A DNA stretch of 64,000 nucleotides from Paramyrothecium sp. XJ0827. Lineage: Eukaryota; Ascomycota; Sordariomycetes; Hypocreales; Stachybotryaceae. Both the position numbers and the translations under genes were made by a program. Location: assembly GCA_020881915.1 (NCBI GenBank), contig JAJFPB010000003.1:558001-622000 (forward strand). The letters are read 5' to 3'. Of the stretch, positions 21,717 to 32,746 are shown piece by piece. Position 1 is the stretch's first letter, and each line of letters begins with the position of its first letter. The notes under the pieces were generated by a model. It saw nothing but the letters and a program-made list of their open reading frames with translations. It was not told the DNA's origin and did not search any database.

Positions 21717-22715
21717 GGTGTACATGGTGTCCGTGTGTTTCCTTCGCGACAAGGGCACGCATACACGCAAGTTCACATGTGCAAGAACTAATAGATTGGG
21801 CAATTGGGGCTCATTAAGGAAGTATTGGTCATACTGGAACTTAAACGATAGATCCTCTTCTCAAGAACCTCATCGACAGATTCCTCATGAGCGAGGCTAA
21901 ACAATTAATATACCACTGAGGAATATTCCCTGGCCGTAGGCCATCTATTCCAGCACTGGATCCCATTATTGCTGCAACCGCAATTCTCAATGATGAATCA
22001 TGACTTCGTTGGGCACGATTCTGAGTGGCTGCGACAGCTCTCGAAAAATCCAACTCAATCCTACAAAATACCTCCAGTCAAGTCTTCAAGTACCCAGAGA
22101 CTCATAAGAACCTAAGCTGAGATACGGAGTATGACGCGCAGGGAAGGGAAAATTAAGTCAATGCCATGCATGGAGCTGCCCTACCTCGTATCACAGGCAA
22201 GCTATGGTGTAGGGTAGGCGTGCGTGAGAGGCCCATGGATCCGATGACGATGCTATGACTCAGGTATTCTCGCGCCAAATACAAGGCGTCTAACTCTTCA
22301 ATCATGATTTTTAGTCCAGAAGGCGTGGAAGGGGGTCATTCTCCGCTTAATGAAATGTGGAAACTCACACGACAGTCTCATGACATGGCAACGCGGGACG
22401 CCCCCACGACTACAGAAGTCGATGTGGGGGTCATCACCCCCGCTTTGGGGGGTTACCGAAACGTGGGGAAATGTGGAGGTGGTCCTGGTCAAGACCAGGT
22501 GAGGAGAATCCTCCTCGGCCGGGGAACGGAGCTCCCAGCTTGAACTAGTGTCTTGCTAAAGGACGTTACCTTGCGCCTTTGTTTTGTTCAAAAAGAGGCG
22601 GTGGTAGGGCACAATATTGACTTTGCTTTCTCCATCGTTGATGTATTCCCAAAGGCCGTCTTACACAACTCGTTGAGCTTTCTACATATAATTATACCCC
22701 CTCACCTGTGTAGCA
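21717..22715. promoter_or_regulatory. Intergenic with G/C-run promoter of the galactonate-type dehydratase gene
   Basis: The left 700 bp hold nothing recognisable. The right part contains closely spaced GTGGGGG/CCCCCGC/TTGGGGGG runs (22424-22457) that match SYGGRG-type carbon-catabolite-repressor sites. It also has AAACGTGGGGAA with ACGTGGGG at 22461-22468, and an inverted repeat CCTGGTC-AA-GACCAGG at 22484-22499. Confidence 0.5.
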
Positions 22716-24032
22716 ATGGCCAAGATTAAGAACGTTGAGTACTTCCGCGTCAAGCCCCGGTGGCTGATGGTCAAGATCACCGACGAGAATGGCGAGTTTG
22801 GTTGGGGCGAGGCCACATTGGAGGGCCACGACTTGGCTGTCGAAGGTTGCCTCCAGGAGATGATCCCACGCATAGTTGGTCGGGAAGCCAAGTAAGCCCG
22901 CCGACCATTGCTGCACAGATCCATACTGACTTGCTGATAGCGAGATTGAGAACATTTGGCAAACATTCTGGCGGCATGGGTTTTACCGTGGCGGACCGGT
23001 GTTCATGTCAGCCTTGTCAGGCGTGGACATTGCCTTGTGGGACCTCAAAGGTGAGTGCCGTCATGTGTCAATGTGTTGTCAGTAATGTGCTAAGAATTGA
23101 GTAGGCAAGAATCTCAAGGTACCCGTCTACGAGCTTCTTGGAGGCAAAGTTCGCGACCAAGTTCAGGTATACTGCTGGATCGGCGGTGACCGACCATCAG
23201 ACATTGAAAATGCTGCGTACGTCCATGACATAGCTTATCGCAAAATAGGATGCTGCTGACAAAATAACACAGGAAAGCACGTGTTGCCCAGGGCTTGAAA
23301 TGCGTCAAAATGAATGCGACCGAGGATCTGAACTGGGTGGATTCGCCGTCGCTACTTGATGCCACCGTCGAGAGACTCAAGATTGTCAAGTCGCTAGGCC
23401 TTGATGCCGGCCTCGACTTTCACGGACGCTTGCACAAAGCCATGGCGAAGCAGCTGGCTGCCGCTTTGGAACCTCACCGCCCGTTGTTTATTGAGGAGCC
23501 TCTTCTGAATGAGCATCCGGAGGCTATCAAGCAGCTTGCCGGCCTCACCAAGATCCCAATTGCTTTCGGTGAGCGGCTATACACACGCTGGGATATCAAG
23601 CGCTTCCTTGAGGATGCAAGCGTCGATATCCTCCAGCCGGATATTGCGCACGCCGGCGGCATCAGCGAGACTAAGCGCATTGCGCAGATGGCTGAGGCAT
23701 ATGACGTCGCGATCGCACCGCACTGCCCGCTCGGTCCGGTCGCATTTGCTGCCAGCATGCACATTGCGCTGAGCTCACCAAACTTTGCCATCTTGGAGAT
23801 GAGCCTGGGCATGCACTACAACACGGAGGCAGGCGACGACATTGACTTGCTGACGTACATGAAGGATCCAAGTGTTTTCGACATCATCAAAGGCGGATAC
23901 GTCAAGGCGCCTACGGGTTATGGTCTCGGTATCGAGATTGATGAGCAGAAGGTCAGGGAGATTTCGAAGGATACTAAGCCCTGGCAATGTAAGGTGTTCC
24001 ACGGGCCTGATGGAGGCATTCGGGAGTGGTAG
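22716..24032 (+). CDS. D-galactonate dehydratase-like enolase-superfamily enzyme (DgoD-like)
   Basis: Exons 22716-22891, 22941-23050, 23105-23216 and 23273-24032 give 385 aa, close to bacterial DgoD at 382. The protein follows DgoD throughout: YRVKP-type start, [23 protein letters not shown] and YCWIGGDRP. The metal and acid/base positions are also present: [29 protein letters not shown] and [10 protein letters not shown]. It should dehydrate a galactonate-type aldonic acid to the 2-keto-3-deoxy acid with Mg2+. Stereochemistry cannot be fixed from sequence; fungal L-galactonate dehydratases also belong to this superfamily, but similarity here is to DgoD. Its neighbours are an aldolase, a triose kinase and an anion symporter, which fits catabolism. 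Fungal introns show it is long settled even if the family was acquired from bacteria. Confidence 0.9.
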
Positions 24033-24245
24033 AAAATGCCAAATCATGATGAATTATGCTTTGTCTTCTTAGGCATCCTCCGAATTTCAGCGAGGAAATC
24101 TATACGTGACTCTCACAATTTACTGTTGTTTTCCGTGATGGTGATTGCGTCAAATATTAGTTACGTCGACAGTAACTACACTTTGCACCAAGTTACGTTT
24201 AACCACCCGTCACGCAGTCATGTTTAATGTAATGAACTTGCTGTA

Positions 24246-25426
24246 TTATGTCTCAATGACCACCTTCAAAACGAGATTTCCCTGCTCATCAACTGGTTTG
24301 GCCGCCATGGCAAAAGCATCAGATACTTGATCAAAACCACTGAACCTGTGCGTCGCCAACTTTGACACATCCGGCAACCCACTCTTCGCCTTGTCACTCA
24401 GGATTTCTAGGCCGTACTCGTAAGTGTTGGCGTAGCGGAAGACGCCCAGCAGATCGACCTCGCGAAGTGCCGCCGCTGACATGGGCAGCGTCTGAATTGG
24501 CGTACCCATTCCGATCAGCATAACCGCGCCGCCGGGTGCCGTCGCGTAGATGGACGCCTGGACGCAAGCCTCGACACCAGTACATTCGAATACCACGTCG
24601 TATGCTTTTCCACCGGCGCCCATCAACGAGCCTGCGGACTCTTGAGCTAATGTCAGCTTATCCTCAATGCTGTCCGAGGCCGGACGCTTCCGTGGCACCG
24701 TGACTCCAATGTCTGCGAACTCGTTGGCTGTCGCAAAGTCCACTCTGCGGCCCTCGATATCCGCAATAGTGATGCTGGCTACCTTCTCAACACGCAGCAT
24801 TGCCGCGACTAACAAGCCAACTGCGCCGGCTCCGAGAACAAGGGCTCTGATACCGGGCTTCACGCGCGCGCGGCGGATGGCGTGTATGGCCACGCTTAGC
24901 GGCTCCAGCAGCGCGCCCTCCTCCAGGCTGACGGTTTCGGGCAGCTTGTGGCACCACCTGGCAGGGTGGTTGATGCGGCCTTGAAGAGTGCCCTGGAAAT
25001 GCGGAAATGCCTTGGCAGAGCTCCGGAAGCGCATGCCGCTGCAGATGTTGTAGCGACCGGCGCGGCACAGATCGCACTCGTCGCAAGGCAGGCCAACCTC
25101 AAGTGCGACGCGGTCACCGGGTTGGAACCCTTCAACATCAGGGCCAACGGCTTCAACCACTCCGGAGGACTCATGGCCGAGAGCCATGGGTTCACGAATG
25201 AGGATGTCGCCATTGCGAAAGTGGTTGTAGTAGTGCTGGTCGGAGCCGCAGATGCCGGTTCTACGGACCGCGACCTGCAGCTCGCCAGGGGCGGGAGGCT
25301 CAATCTCCCGTGTTTCCTTAGGATATGTGAGTGCCGAGTCTAGATAAAAGGCTCGAAGGGATAGCTTACAGTTCTCAAGTCTCTCACCCCGTGAAGCACC
25401 GACGCCTTGATGGTAGTCTTCGTCAT
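24246..25426 (-). CDS. Zn-dependent polyol dehydrogenase, sorbitol dehydrogenase family (MDR)
   Basis: Exons 25426-25370 and 25316-24246, with a 53-bp intron, give 375 aa. The catalytic zinc ligands are in GICGSD (Cys) and GHESSG (His-Glu). The structural zinc cluster is GLPCDECDLCRAGRYNIC. LVLGAGAVGLL is the NAD(P)-binding glycine motif and IADIEGRR ends the beta-2 strand with Asp, favouring NAD. The family oxidises polyols or aldoses (sorbitol, xylitol, arabitol). Here it may make or consume the sugar or sugar alcohol that feeds the acid pathway. Its stop is 213 bp from the stop of the dehydratase gene (convergent), and its promoter faces the KduD-like gene. Confidence 0.88.
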
Positions 25427-25927
25427 GATGGCTCAGTATGTGATGAACTTCTGGCGGGTACGTGTTTGTTGATGCAATATGATAAAGATTGATGAATGAG
25501 CCCCAAAAATGCCACCTATGAACCTAGCATCTGGTAGTTATTCCTCAAAATGATCACCTCGGCGCCATGAAGCTGCCCCCAATCCCCCACTCCCTCTTGA
25601 CCCCCGAGCCTCTAGTATCCAAGAATTGACCCCCACGACAGGCCTGCTGGTCTTGTGGCCATGGAATCATGGAAACTTCTCCGGCGACGGTAGGCTGCCA
25701 TTACGAGCGAGCTATGTGCCCGGTGTGGGCTCCGTGAATATTGGCTCAGCGCGATTAGATCGCGCGGCACGTGGACATGCTAAGAGAGCCAACCCCGTCC
25801 CCATCACCATGAGACTGAGGCCAAAGCTGATGTGGAGCATGGGGGGATGAAATGGAAGAGATGGAGGACACACTATCGCTCTTTACAAAAATAGTATGTG
25901 TTTACTTTGTTTGCTATGCAGCTATGA
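25427..25927. promoter_or_regulatory. Promoter region of the polyol dehydrogenase gene
   Basis: This 501-bp region is unusually rich in C/G runs. CCCCCAATCCCCCAC and GACCCCCGAG lie at about 25574-25614, GACCCCCACGAC near 25628-25639, and ATGGGGGGATGA near 25839-25850. These resemble CreA-type SYGGRG sites, though the full ACGTGGGG box found in the other promoters of this block is not present. Confidence 0.45.
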
Positions 25928-26716
25928 CTACCGTCCCATCCAGCCTCCATCAACAGTCAAGATCTCACCGCTGACATAGCGACACGCCGAGCCTGCTAGG
26001 AATACTGTGGAGCCCTCAAAGTCTTGAGGAGCGCCCCAGCGCCCCATGGGGATTCGTTCGAGGATACTGGCAGCGCGCTTCTCATCCTTGATCAAAGCTT
26101 CATTCATGTCTGTTGCGATGTACCCAGGCGCGATGGCGTTGACATTGATCCCGTCGGCGGACCACTGGTTGGATAGCGACTTGGTCAACTGGGCGATGCC
26201 ACCTTTGGCGGCGGCGTAGGCTGGCACGTTAAGACCCCCCTGGAAAGACACGAGTGATGCGACGTTGATGATGGCGCCGCGGCGACCGGTGGCATCCGGG
26301 TTTCGCGTGAGCATGTAGGCGCCAAAGTCCCGGCAAAGTGTCCAGACGGTGGTCAAGTTCACTTGGAGCACCTCATTCCAGTCGTTCATGGGGAAGACAT
26401 GAGCGGGATGCCGCCTCTGGATGCCGGCGCAAGTGACGAGTATGTCGACATCGTGGCCGTCGGCGAGGATGCGCTTGGCGAGGCTCTCAACATCTTGCTG
26501 GGATGCTAGATCGGCTGTGTAAATGGTGGCTTTCCGACCTAAAGCCTCAATCTTGCTCTTGGTCTCCTGATTCTTCTCATCGCGTTGGATGAGAATGATG
26601 TCGGCGCCCGCGCCGGCGAGGGCGAGGGCCATGGCCTGGCCGATGCCGCGGGTGCCGCCGGTAATGACAGCCTGATGGCCATCCAGAGAGAAAAGGCTTT
26701 CAAGATATGAAGGCAT
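25928..26716 (-). CDS. KduD-like short-chain dehydrogenase/reductase
   Basis: A single exon of 262 aa. I chose ATG 26716 ([17 protein letters not shown]) because it aligns with the N-terminus of KduD-type SDRs; the frame is open upstream to 26872 but that part is unlike the family. Motifs: TGGTRGIG cofactor loop, [13 protein letters not shown] with catalytic Ser, YAAAKGG (YxxxK), [16 protein letters not shown] and the terminal VDGGWMGR. All match 2-deoxy-D-gluconate/2-keto-3-deoxy acid dehydrogenases. It could oxidise or reduce a keto-deoxy sugar acid between the dehydratase and aldolase steps, or act in a parallel branch. It is divergent from the dihydroxyacetone kinase gene. Confidence 0.87.
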   Translation of the reverse strand: MPSYLESLFSLDGHQAVITGGTRGIGQAMALALAGAGADIILIQRDEKNQETKSKIEALGRKATIYTADLASQQDVESLAKRILADGHDVDILVTCAGIQRRHPAHVFPMNDWNEVLQVNLTTVWTLCRDFGAYMLTRNPDATGRRGAIINVASLVSFQGGLNVPAYAAAKGGIAQLTKSLSNQWSADGINVNAIAPGYIATDMNEALIKDEKRAASILERIPMGRWGAPQDFEGSTVFLAGSACRYVSGEILTVDGGWMGR

Positions 26717-27466
26717 GATTAGAAAGTGGCTGCGCCCTTGCTTTTGCCGATAGTAGAAGAGGACCAAGTCTACCAGCAATGGTTTTGTCTGTAGTTGGTG
26801 GAGCCAACCGGGTGTTGGCCCGAGAAGATCAATTCTTATACTGGCTGGAATGGCTCGACGACTCTTCTCCATGAATCTGGACCATATTCAACAGTGACGG
26901 AGGTCTACGCAGCTACCCACTCTCATAGATTTCATTCCGTCCGGCTCGTAACAAACAAGCGAGCCGCGCCCCATGAAGCGAGAGGAGCTCTTACGTGGGG
27001 GAGCATATTGAGCTATTACGTAGCGCAAATGCTTTAGCTTGCGATTGGCGCCACCACCCCGGGCACCTCCCAAACCGGAGGGTGTCAGGAGGCTTTGCCG
27101 AATACCCCAGATATTCCGTGGGGTAAATGGGGGTTTCTGTTTGTGAATGGGGCCATCGTGGGTCAGGCTGCTGTGGATGGGGGAGAATCATGCCACGCCA
27201 CATGAAAGGCGATGCCGGCCTCGGACCTTATTCCTACAAGGATTGTTGCATCTTGGTCCTGCTGCTCTTCAGCGTGGGGGTCCTGGATTGCGGATGGGAA
27301 ATCTCAAACTCGAGCAATGGGCGCAATGAGCTCAGGCAGGATGGAATGGATGGAAGGCTTTCGAACATATCAACCCCATTGATGTCGTGTGCTGCTCATA
27401 TCCAGTTCCGTAGCGTAGTTCGGAAAAGTAGTCCACTTTCTTTCAGTATCATACACCACACGTAAC
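26717..27466. promoter_or_regulatory. Divergent promoter between the KduD-like SDR and dihydroxyacetone kinase
   Basis: TTACGTGGGGGAGCAT is centred at 26999 and contains ACGTGGGGG (26993-27001). Its 13-bp part CGTGGGGGAGCAT recurs at 33613-33625 before the symporter gene. Other G runs are CCGTGGGGTAAATGGGGG (about 27117-27134), GATGGGGGAG (about 27176) and GCGTGGGGGTCC (about 27273). No coding sequence is apparent. Confidence 0.5.
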
Positions 27467-29373
27467 ATGTCCTGTAAGTGAAGCTTGTCCTACGCTCAGC
27501 ATGCAATCTGACGACAAGCAGCCAAGCACTTGAGCGACGACGTCAACGCCCTGGTGCTGGGTGCGTTGAGCTCCCTGACCATTGTCAATCCCTGTGTCAC
27601 CTTCGACCCTGAGAACAAGATTGTCTATCACAAAGAGGCCCTCACTTCATCAAACGTCGCAATCGTGTCGGGCGGCGGCTCCGGACATGAGCCCGCCTTC
27701 GCCGGCCTCGTCGGCTCAGGCCTCCTCTCCGCCGCGGTTGCCGGCTCTGTCTTTGCGTCCCCGAGCGCAGACCAGGTCTATCAATGCTTACTGCGCCTGG
27801 GCTCTGCCAGGCCCGACCGTGGCATCCTGGTGATCATCATGAACTACACCGGCGACAAGCTGCACTTTGGCATGGCCGTGGAGAAAGTTCGCGCCCAAGG
27901 AGTCAAGGTTGAGCTGGTGGTCGTCGGGGACGACGTCGGTGTTGGTCGATCACGGAGCGGCAGAATTGGCCGCCGAGGGCTGGCCGGTACCGTTCTGGTA
28001 CAGAAGATAGCAGGCGCTCTCGCTGCGAAGGGGTAGGTTCTGTACCATGTTCATGCAGATCAGTCAGCTCGGAGCCATGATACTAATTAATGTTTTGACA
28101 GTGCTTCCTTGGCTGAGGTTTATCAGGCGGCCTGTCTGGCAGAGTCCAACGTGGCCACGGTCGGTGCATCTCTCGCTCATGTGCATGTGCCCGGACGTCT
28201 GAAAGAAAAAGACGAGCTCAGCAACACGGACGAGATCGAGATTGGCATGGGGATTCACAATGAGGAAGGCTTTGGCCGGGTCAAGGCCACCCTCGCTGGC
28301 CTTGTTGAAACAATGCTTCAGCAGCTTCTGGACACTTCGGACCCCGAAAGAGGTTTCTTGGCCCTGCAAAAGAATGCTTCAGTTGTGTTGATGATAAACA
28401 ATCTCGGTGGCATCAGTCAGCTGGAACTCGGCGCGGCAACGTCGGAGGTCTCCAAACAGCTTCTAGCGACATATGGCATCGTGCCGAAGAGAGTATACTG
28501 CGGCACATACATGTCCAGTCTGAACGGTTCTGGGTTTAGTATTACCCTGCTGCAGGTGGTTGATGGCCTTTTGCAATCCCTCGACACGCCTGTGGCTGCA
28601 AGCGGATGGTTGCCAGCAGCACCGACGCAGAACTGGCTGGAGCAGACCGCCGGACCTAACATAGAGACAAGAAGCAGTGAGACGCAATTGATTCAATCAT
28701 TCAGCAATCTGCAAGGTGAGGTTGGGCCCATTCATTGCCTCAAGCTGAATTGCTGACCAAATCTCCAGTTGATCCCTTACGGGTCCAATCTGTTCTTTCC
28801 AAGGCCTTGGAACTCTTGATCACTGCTGAGCCTGAGGTAACTCAGTATGACACCCTCGTCGGCGACGGTGACTGTGGCCTATGTCTTAAAACTGGTGCAG
28901 AGGCTGTGCTGGCGCACATTCAAGCAGAACCATTCACCGACGCTGTACAGCTCGTGACGTCCATTGGCCACGTGGTTGAGAAGAACATGGATGGCACGTC
29001 GGGCGCTTTGTACGCCATTTTCATCTCCGCGCTTGCATCATCTCTGCGTGCCTCCAACAGTGAGCAGCCTCAACCTACGACGCCAGCGGTCTGGGCGGCC
29101 GCGTTGTCCCAGGCCCTGGAAACATTGGGGAACTACACACCCGCCCAACCTGGCGACAGGACAGTGGTGGATGCCTTGCAGCCATTTGTTCACGTTTTCA
29201 AATCTACGAATGACCTCGACGCGGCGGTCGGCGCAGCGGTCAAGGGATGCGAGAGCACAAAAGGAATGCTGGCGAGTCTGGGTCGTTCGGTGTATGTGGG
29301 AGGCGAGGAGTGGAAGAATTGCCCCGACCCTGGTGCATACGGCCTGGTCGCCTTTCTCAAAGGATTTGTGTAG
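27467..29373 (+). CDS. Dihydroxyacetone kinase
   Basis: Exons 27467-27473, 27522-28032, 28102-28715 and 28769-29373 give 578 aa. The first exon is only 7 nt (ATGTCCT) and the join gives MSSKHLSDDVNALV, the normal start of fungal dihydroxyacetone kinases. The intron before exon 2 has GTAAGT, a CTGAC box and CAG. The DhaK domain shows SGGGSGHEPAF and GMGIHNEEGF, whose His forms the hemiaminal with the ketose. The DhaL domain shows LVGDGDCG and KNMDGTSGALY, the ATP/Mg-binding Asp residues. It phosphorylates dihydroxyacetone, and often glyceraldehyde, with ATP. In this block it would return the triose made by the aldolase to glycolysis. Confidence 0.93.
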
Positions 29374-29659
29374 CTTTATTATAAACATGCTCTGAATAAA
29401 GCCGGCCCATTAAGCCAATGCTTCCTATTGTACGTTTGAAGCACTCCCAAGTTTTTAACAGTCGATCGTGCTGCAACTTTTATTTCCTGGCACGATCACT
29501 TGAATGCTGGACATAAAATGGGGCCTGTTGTGCAACAACAAAGCAAAGCCGCTACACATCCGTCATGAGTTTTGCTGAGAACAAGTTAACATATCACATT
29601 CGCTGACTTGGGCTTGTGATGAAATTGTGAATACAAGGTGGTCTTTAATTTATGTACTA

Positions 29660-30655
29660 TCAAATGTTGCTGCCCCTTGCTAAGGACCTCTCCGTCTCAA
29701 TCAATTCTGCGAATCCTGCCTCCTGTTCAGCCAACTTGCTACCCGTAGGTAGGGCGCAAGGCTTTCGCGGCAGCCCACCATACCCATAGTACTTCTGCAG
29801 TCCGACCTTCACTGATACGAACCCGCCCTGGATCGCCGTCCAGTCGCCGCGGGCTACCACCTCCTGCAGCTTTCGCGCCTGCGCGTGCTTGCCCGCCTGC
29901 CACAGGTTCATCAGTTCGACGCACGCTGCCGGTGCCAGGTTGGCCAGCCCGCCGATGACGCCGTGTCCTCCAACTGCTAGCGTCTGTACCAGGAAATCGG
30001 CGCTGCCGCCAAAGGTCTGAAAGTCTGTGCCATGGGTGCCGCTGACCACCCGCCCAAGCTTGCCCGTATTGCCACAGGTCAGCTTCACGCCCTTGATGTT
30101 CCGGTGTTTTGATAGAGCCAGGATGCTGTCTGAGCTCAGGTCCAGGCCACTGCACGCGCCAGGATAGTTGTAGATCAATAGAGGAATGGGCGAAGCGTCA
30201 GCTACCTCCCGGAAATAAGAGTGAATGAGATCGGTTGTGAGAAGGCCCCCGTAGTAGGCTGGAGGCAGAACAAGGGCGTAGGAGCCCCCAGCTTCGGCAG
30301 CTTCTTTGCAAAGCTGTACAGTTTCTCGTGTGCTCTGTGCGCCACAACCAACAAGGACCGGCATATTAGGAAAGCCTGCGTCGTTCAGCGCCTTTCTCGT
30401 CGTCTTTGTCACAAGCGACCGCTCGGCATGATCCAGGTGAACAGCCTCGCCATTTGAGCCGTGGGTGACAAGACCGGTAACGCCGGCCTTAGCGAGTCGT
30501 ACAGCATGGGTAGCCGTTGTAGTTTCATCGATTTTGTCCTCGGCGTCGAAGAACGCAACGGTTGGAACGTAGACCCCAGGAACAAGTGATCTTGGGGAGG
30601 GGGAGCTGCCGCTACAGTTGGCAGCATCCGGTGGGCTCAATGCTGAAGGTGGCAT
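29660..30655 (-). CDS. DapA-family 2-keto-3-deoxy sugar acid aldolase
   Basis: A single exon of 331 aa. It is a class I aldolase of the dihydrodipicolinate synthase superfamily. THGSNGEAVHLDHAER is the substrate-carboxylate loop, IYNYPG holds the catalytic Tyr, and GVKLTCGN holds the Schiff-base Lys. LGKVSG-type and GGSADF segments follow. Fungal members include the 2-keto-3-deoxy-L-galactonate aldolases and hydroxy-oxoglutarate aldolases. The expected reaction is retro-aldol cleavage of a 2-keto-3-deoxy acid to pyruvate plus an aldehyde. With the dehydratase upstream and a triose kinase next door, it supplies the missing cleavage step. It is divergent from the dehydropantoate-reductase-like gene. 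Confidence 0.88.
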   Translation of the reverse strand: MPPSALSPPDAANCSGSSPSPRSLVPGVYVPTVAFFDAEDKIDETTTATHAVRLAKAGVTGLVTHGSNGEAVHLDHAERSLVTKTTRKALNDAGFPNMPVLVGCGAQSTRETVQLCKEAAEAGGSYALVLPPAYYGGLLTTDLIHSYFREVADASPIPLLIYNYPGACSGLDLSSDSILALSKHRNIKGVKLTCGNTGKLGRVVSGTHGTDFQTFGGSADFLVQTLAVGGHGVIGGLANLAPAACVELMNLWQAGKHAQARKLQEVVARGDWTAIQGGFVSVKVGLQKYYGYGGLPRKPCALPTGSKLAEQEAGFAELIETERSLARGSNI

Positions 30656-31603
30656 ATTGGAAAAGGACGATTATGGTGTTATTGAAGATGGCTTTGGGCT
30701 ACTTCAGCAGCGTCGATGGCGGAATGCAAGGAGCCAAGACGCAGAATGCCGTATTCTTGAGGGTAGCAAGTTGTCCGCCGTGGCCTGATGAGTCTGGGCA
30801 GGATTACTTGGGAGATGATGAGCGAAAATGCACAGACAGATATTTAACTGGATCTCAATCCGCCACTTCCCAGCGTCCTCGGAGAAAAGCTCCTCTGGTT
30901 GTTAATCACGGCTCGTGTTGGACCGAGCTGTGATTGAGTGCCCCCACGAATAGTTACGAGCTACCGGGAATGCGTTCGCCAAGCTCACCGGTCCCAGGGG
31001 CTACAGTAGCGATCCATGCTACCACCTTCTTACCAAAGCAGCTGAGCACTTGATGAACTGCCGTAATAGCAAAACAGCTAGTTGATCAGCGATGGCCCGC
31101 ATCAATAATAGCCTTTGATGCGTGGGGGTGAGCTTCGCCCCGGCGGCGTGCTAGCTACCAAATCAGAGTCCAGTCGGGGTTCCACTTCTCGTTACCTGCT
31201 TATTCCGCTTGCGGCTCACCGTCCCATATTTGCGGCATGGCAAACTCTCGGGAATTCTCCGTCGTGTTCTGGCGGAGAGCCCGAATGGGGTCGTCGATCC
31301 ACAGAACCCCTCACATACAGCGTCCAGGGGGTCCAAGGCGACCTGAATAATCAGACCGAGTCATGACAACGTCCATTCGTCCTCGAAGCATCAGCCATTC
31401 GAGCCCGGCGATTTGACCCCCAACCCCACGTAACATCGTTGGGGCTCCGCGCCGTCACACCCCGCAAAGTATGTGTCAAGATCTGGGGTCTTGCATGTAC
31501 CGCTTTGCTACGTTGACAATCCTGCTTATAACAGGAATTGTATGCCGACTAGAAGACAAATTACCAATAGCTCCATCGGCAGATACTGTGTAGATCATAC
31601 ACC
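30656..31603. promoter_or_regulatory. Divergent promoter between aldolase and ketopantoate-reductase-like genes
   Basis: AACCCCACGTAAC at about 31422-31434 contains CCCCACGT (31424-31431), the reverse of the ACGTGGGG box. GTGCCCCCACG (about 30938) and GCGTGGGGGTGAGC (about 31120) are related G/C runs. No gene is apparent in the 948 bp. Confidence 0.5.
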
Positions 31604-32746
31604 ATGGCCGCGGAACCCCAGATTGACGTTCTCCTTTATGGACTTGGAGCGTACGTTAGTGCGCTCGCCACCACGCAAAGCCCTCAGCTAACGCGAGCCA
31701 AGCATCGGCTCTTTCTACGCATTTATCCTGAGCCGCTCCCCAAATGTGCGACTTACCGTGGTTGCGCGATCCAACTATGATGCTGTGAAAGCCAACGGCT
31801 TGAAGATAAACAGCCAAAACCACGGCGAGCATGTGGTCAAGCCTTACAGCGGTAAGACTTGAGATCATTGCCAAAATTGTTCACAGATCCTCACACTTAT
31901 TAGTGGTCAAGACTGCCGCCGAGGCCAGCTCTAAATTCGACTACATTGTCTGTGCACATAAGGCCATTGATCAAAGCTCAGCTCCGGGACAGATTGCCGC
32001 TGCAGTCGACGAGAAGCGAACTACTATTGTCATTATTCAGAATGGCGTAGGAAACGAAGAACCATTTCGTCAAGCATTTCCTGCGGCGACGATCCTCTCT
32101 TGCGTCGTACGTAGTAGTTCCCTGTTTGCAGCATCTCGCCGCACACTAAAAGCAGTTCTAGACTTGGGTGGGAGCACGGCAATCGAAGCCTGGCTGTATT
32201 GAGCACACCCAATCCGAGGATATGCAAATGGGCACATTCCCAAACAAGGTCAATGATCCCGCCCTCGAAGCCAAGAGACTACAAGAGTTCGCCGACCTTC
32301 TGACGGCAGGCAAGACGATCTTCCAAGTGGTGCCCAATATCCAGGTACAACGATGGGAGAAGGTGGTTTGGAACGCAGCATGGAATCCTTTGACCACACT
32401 TACCCTGATGACCACACATGACTGGCTCAACTCCTCGGAGGATGCCATTCCAATGACGCGTCAACTAATGACGGAGGTGATTGATGTGGCAAGGGGGTGT
32501 GACGTTCCCATCGAGTACAACCTCGTGGATACGCTCATGGATAAGATCCTCGCAATGCCGCCCATTGGGAGCAGCATGCAGGCCGACTATAAGAACGGAA
32601 AGCCAATGGAGGTCGAAATTATTCTAGGGTATCCAGCAAGAAAAGCGAAGAAATTGAACCTCCCAGCACCTACCTTGCAGACGCTGTACACAGTCACAAC
32701 GGCAGTGAATCTGCGTGTGACGAGAGAGGCAGGTTTAAGCAGCTGA
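31604..32746 (+). CDS. 2-dehydropantoate 2-reductase family protein
   Basis: Exons 31604-31650, 31703-31851, 31904-32106 and 32162-32746 give 327 aa. The join of exons 1-2 creates VLLYGLGAIGSFYAFIL, the NADP-binding GxGxxG motif. FDYIVCAHKA and IQNGVGNEE are the conserved KPR family loops. Across the third intron the protein reads ILSCVTWVGARQSKPG, another family hallmark. The C-terminal domain has KVVWNAAWNPL with the catalytic-type Lys/Asn and ends normally. The family reduces 2-keto acids with NADPH, the archetype being ketopantoate in pantothenate synthesis. Its placement inside a sugar-acid block, with a shared promoter with the aldolase, hints that a 2-keto (deoxy) acid is the real substrate. 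That is inference. Confidence 0.88.

Noticed and set aside
22716..24032. Recent bacterial transfer of the DgoD-like gene
   Set aside because: Similarity to bacterial DgoD is strong, but three typical fungal introns and host-like composition argue against a recent event; only a phylogeny could support an old one.
29739..30155. 138-codon minus-strand frame inside the aldolase gene
   Set aside because: It is an out-of-frame shadow of the DapA-family gene, which has a clear catalytic Lys and Tyr in its own frame.
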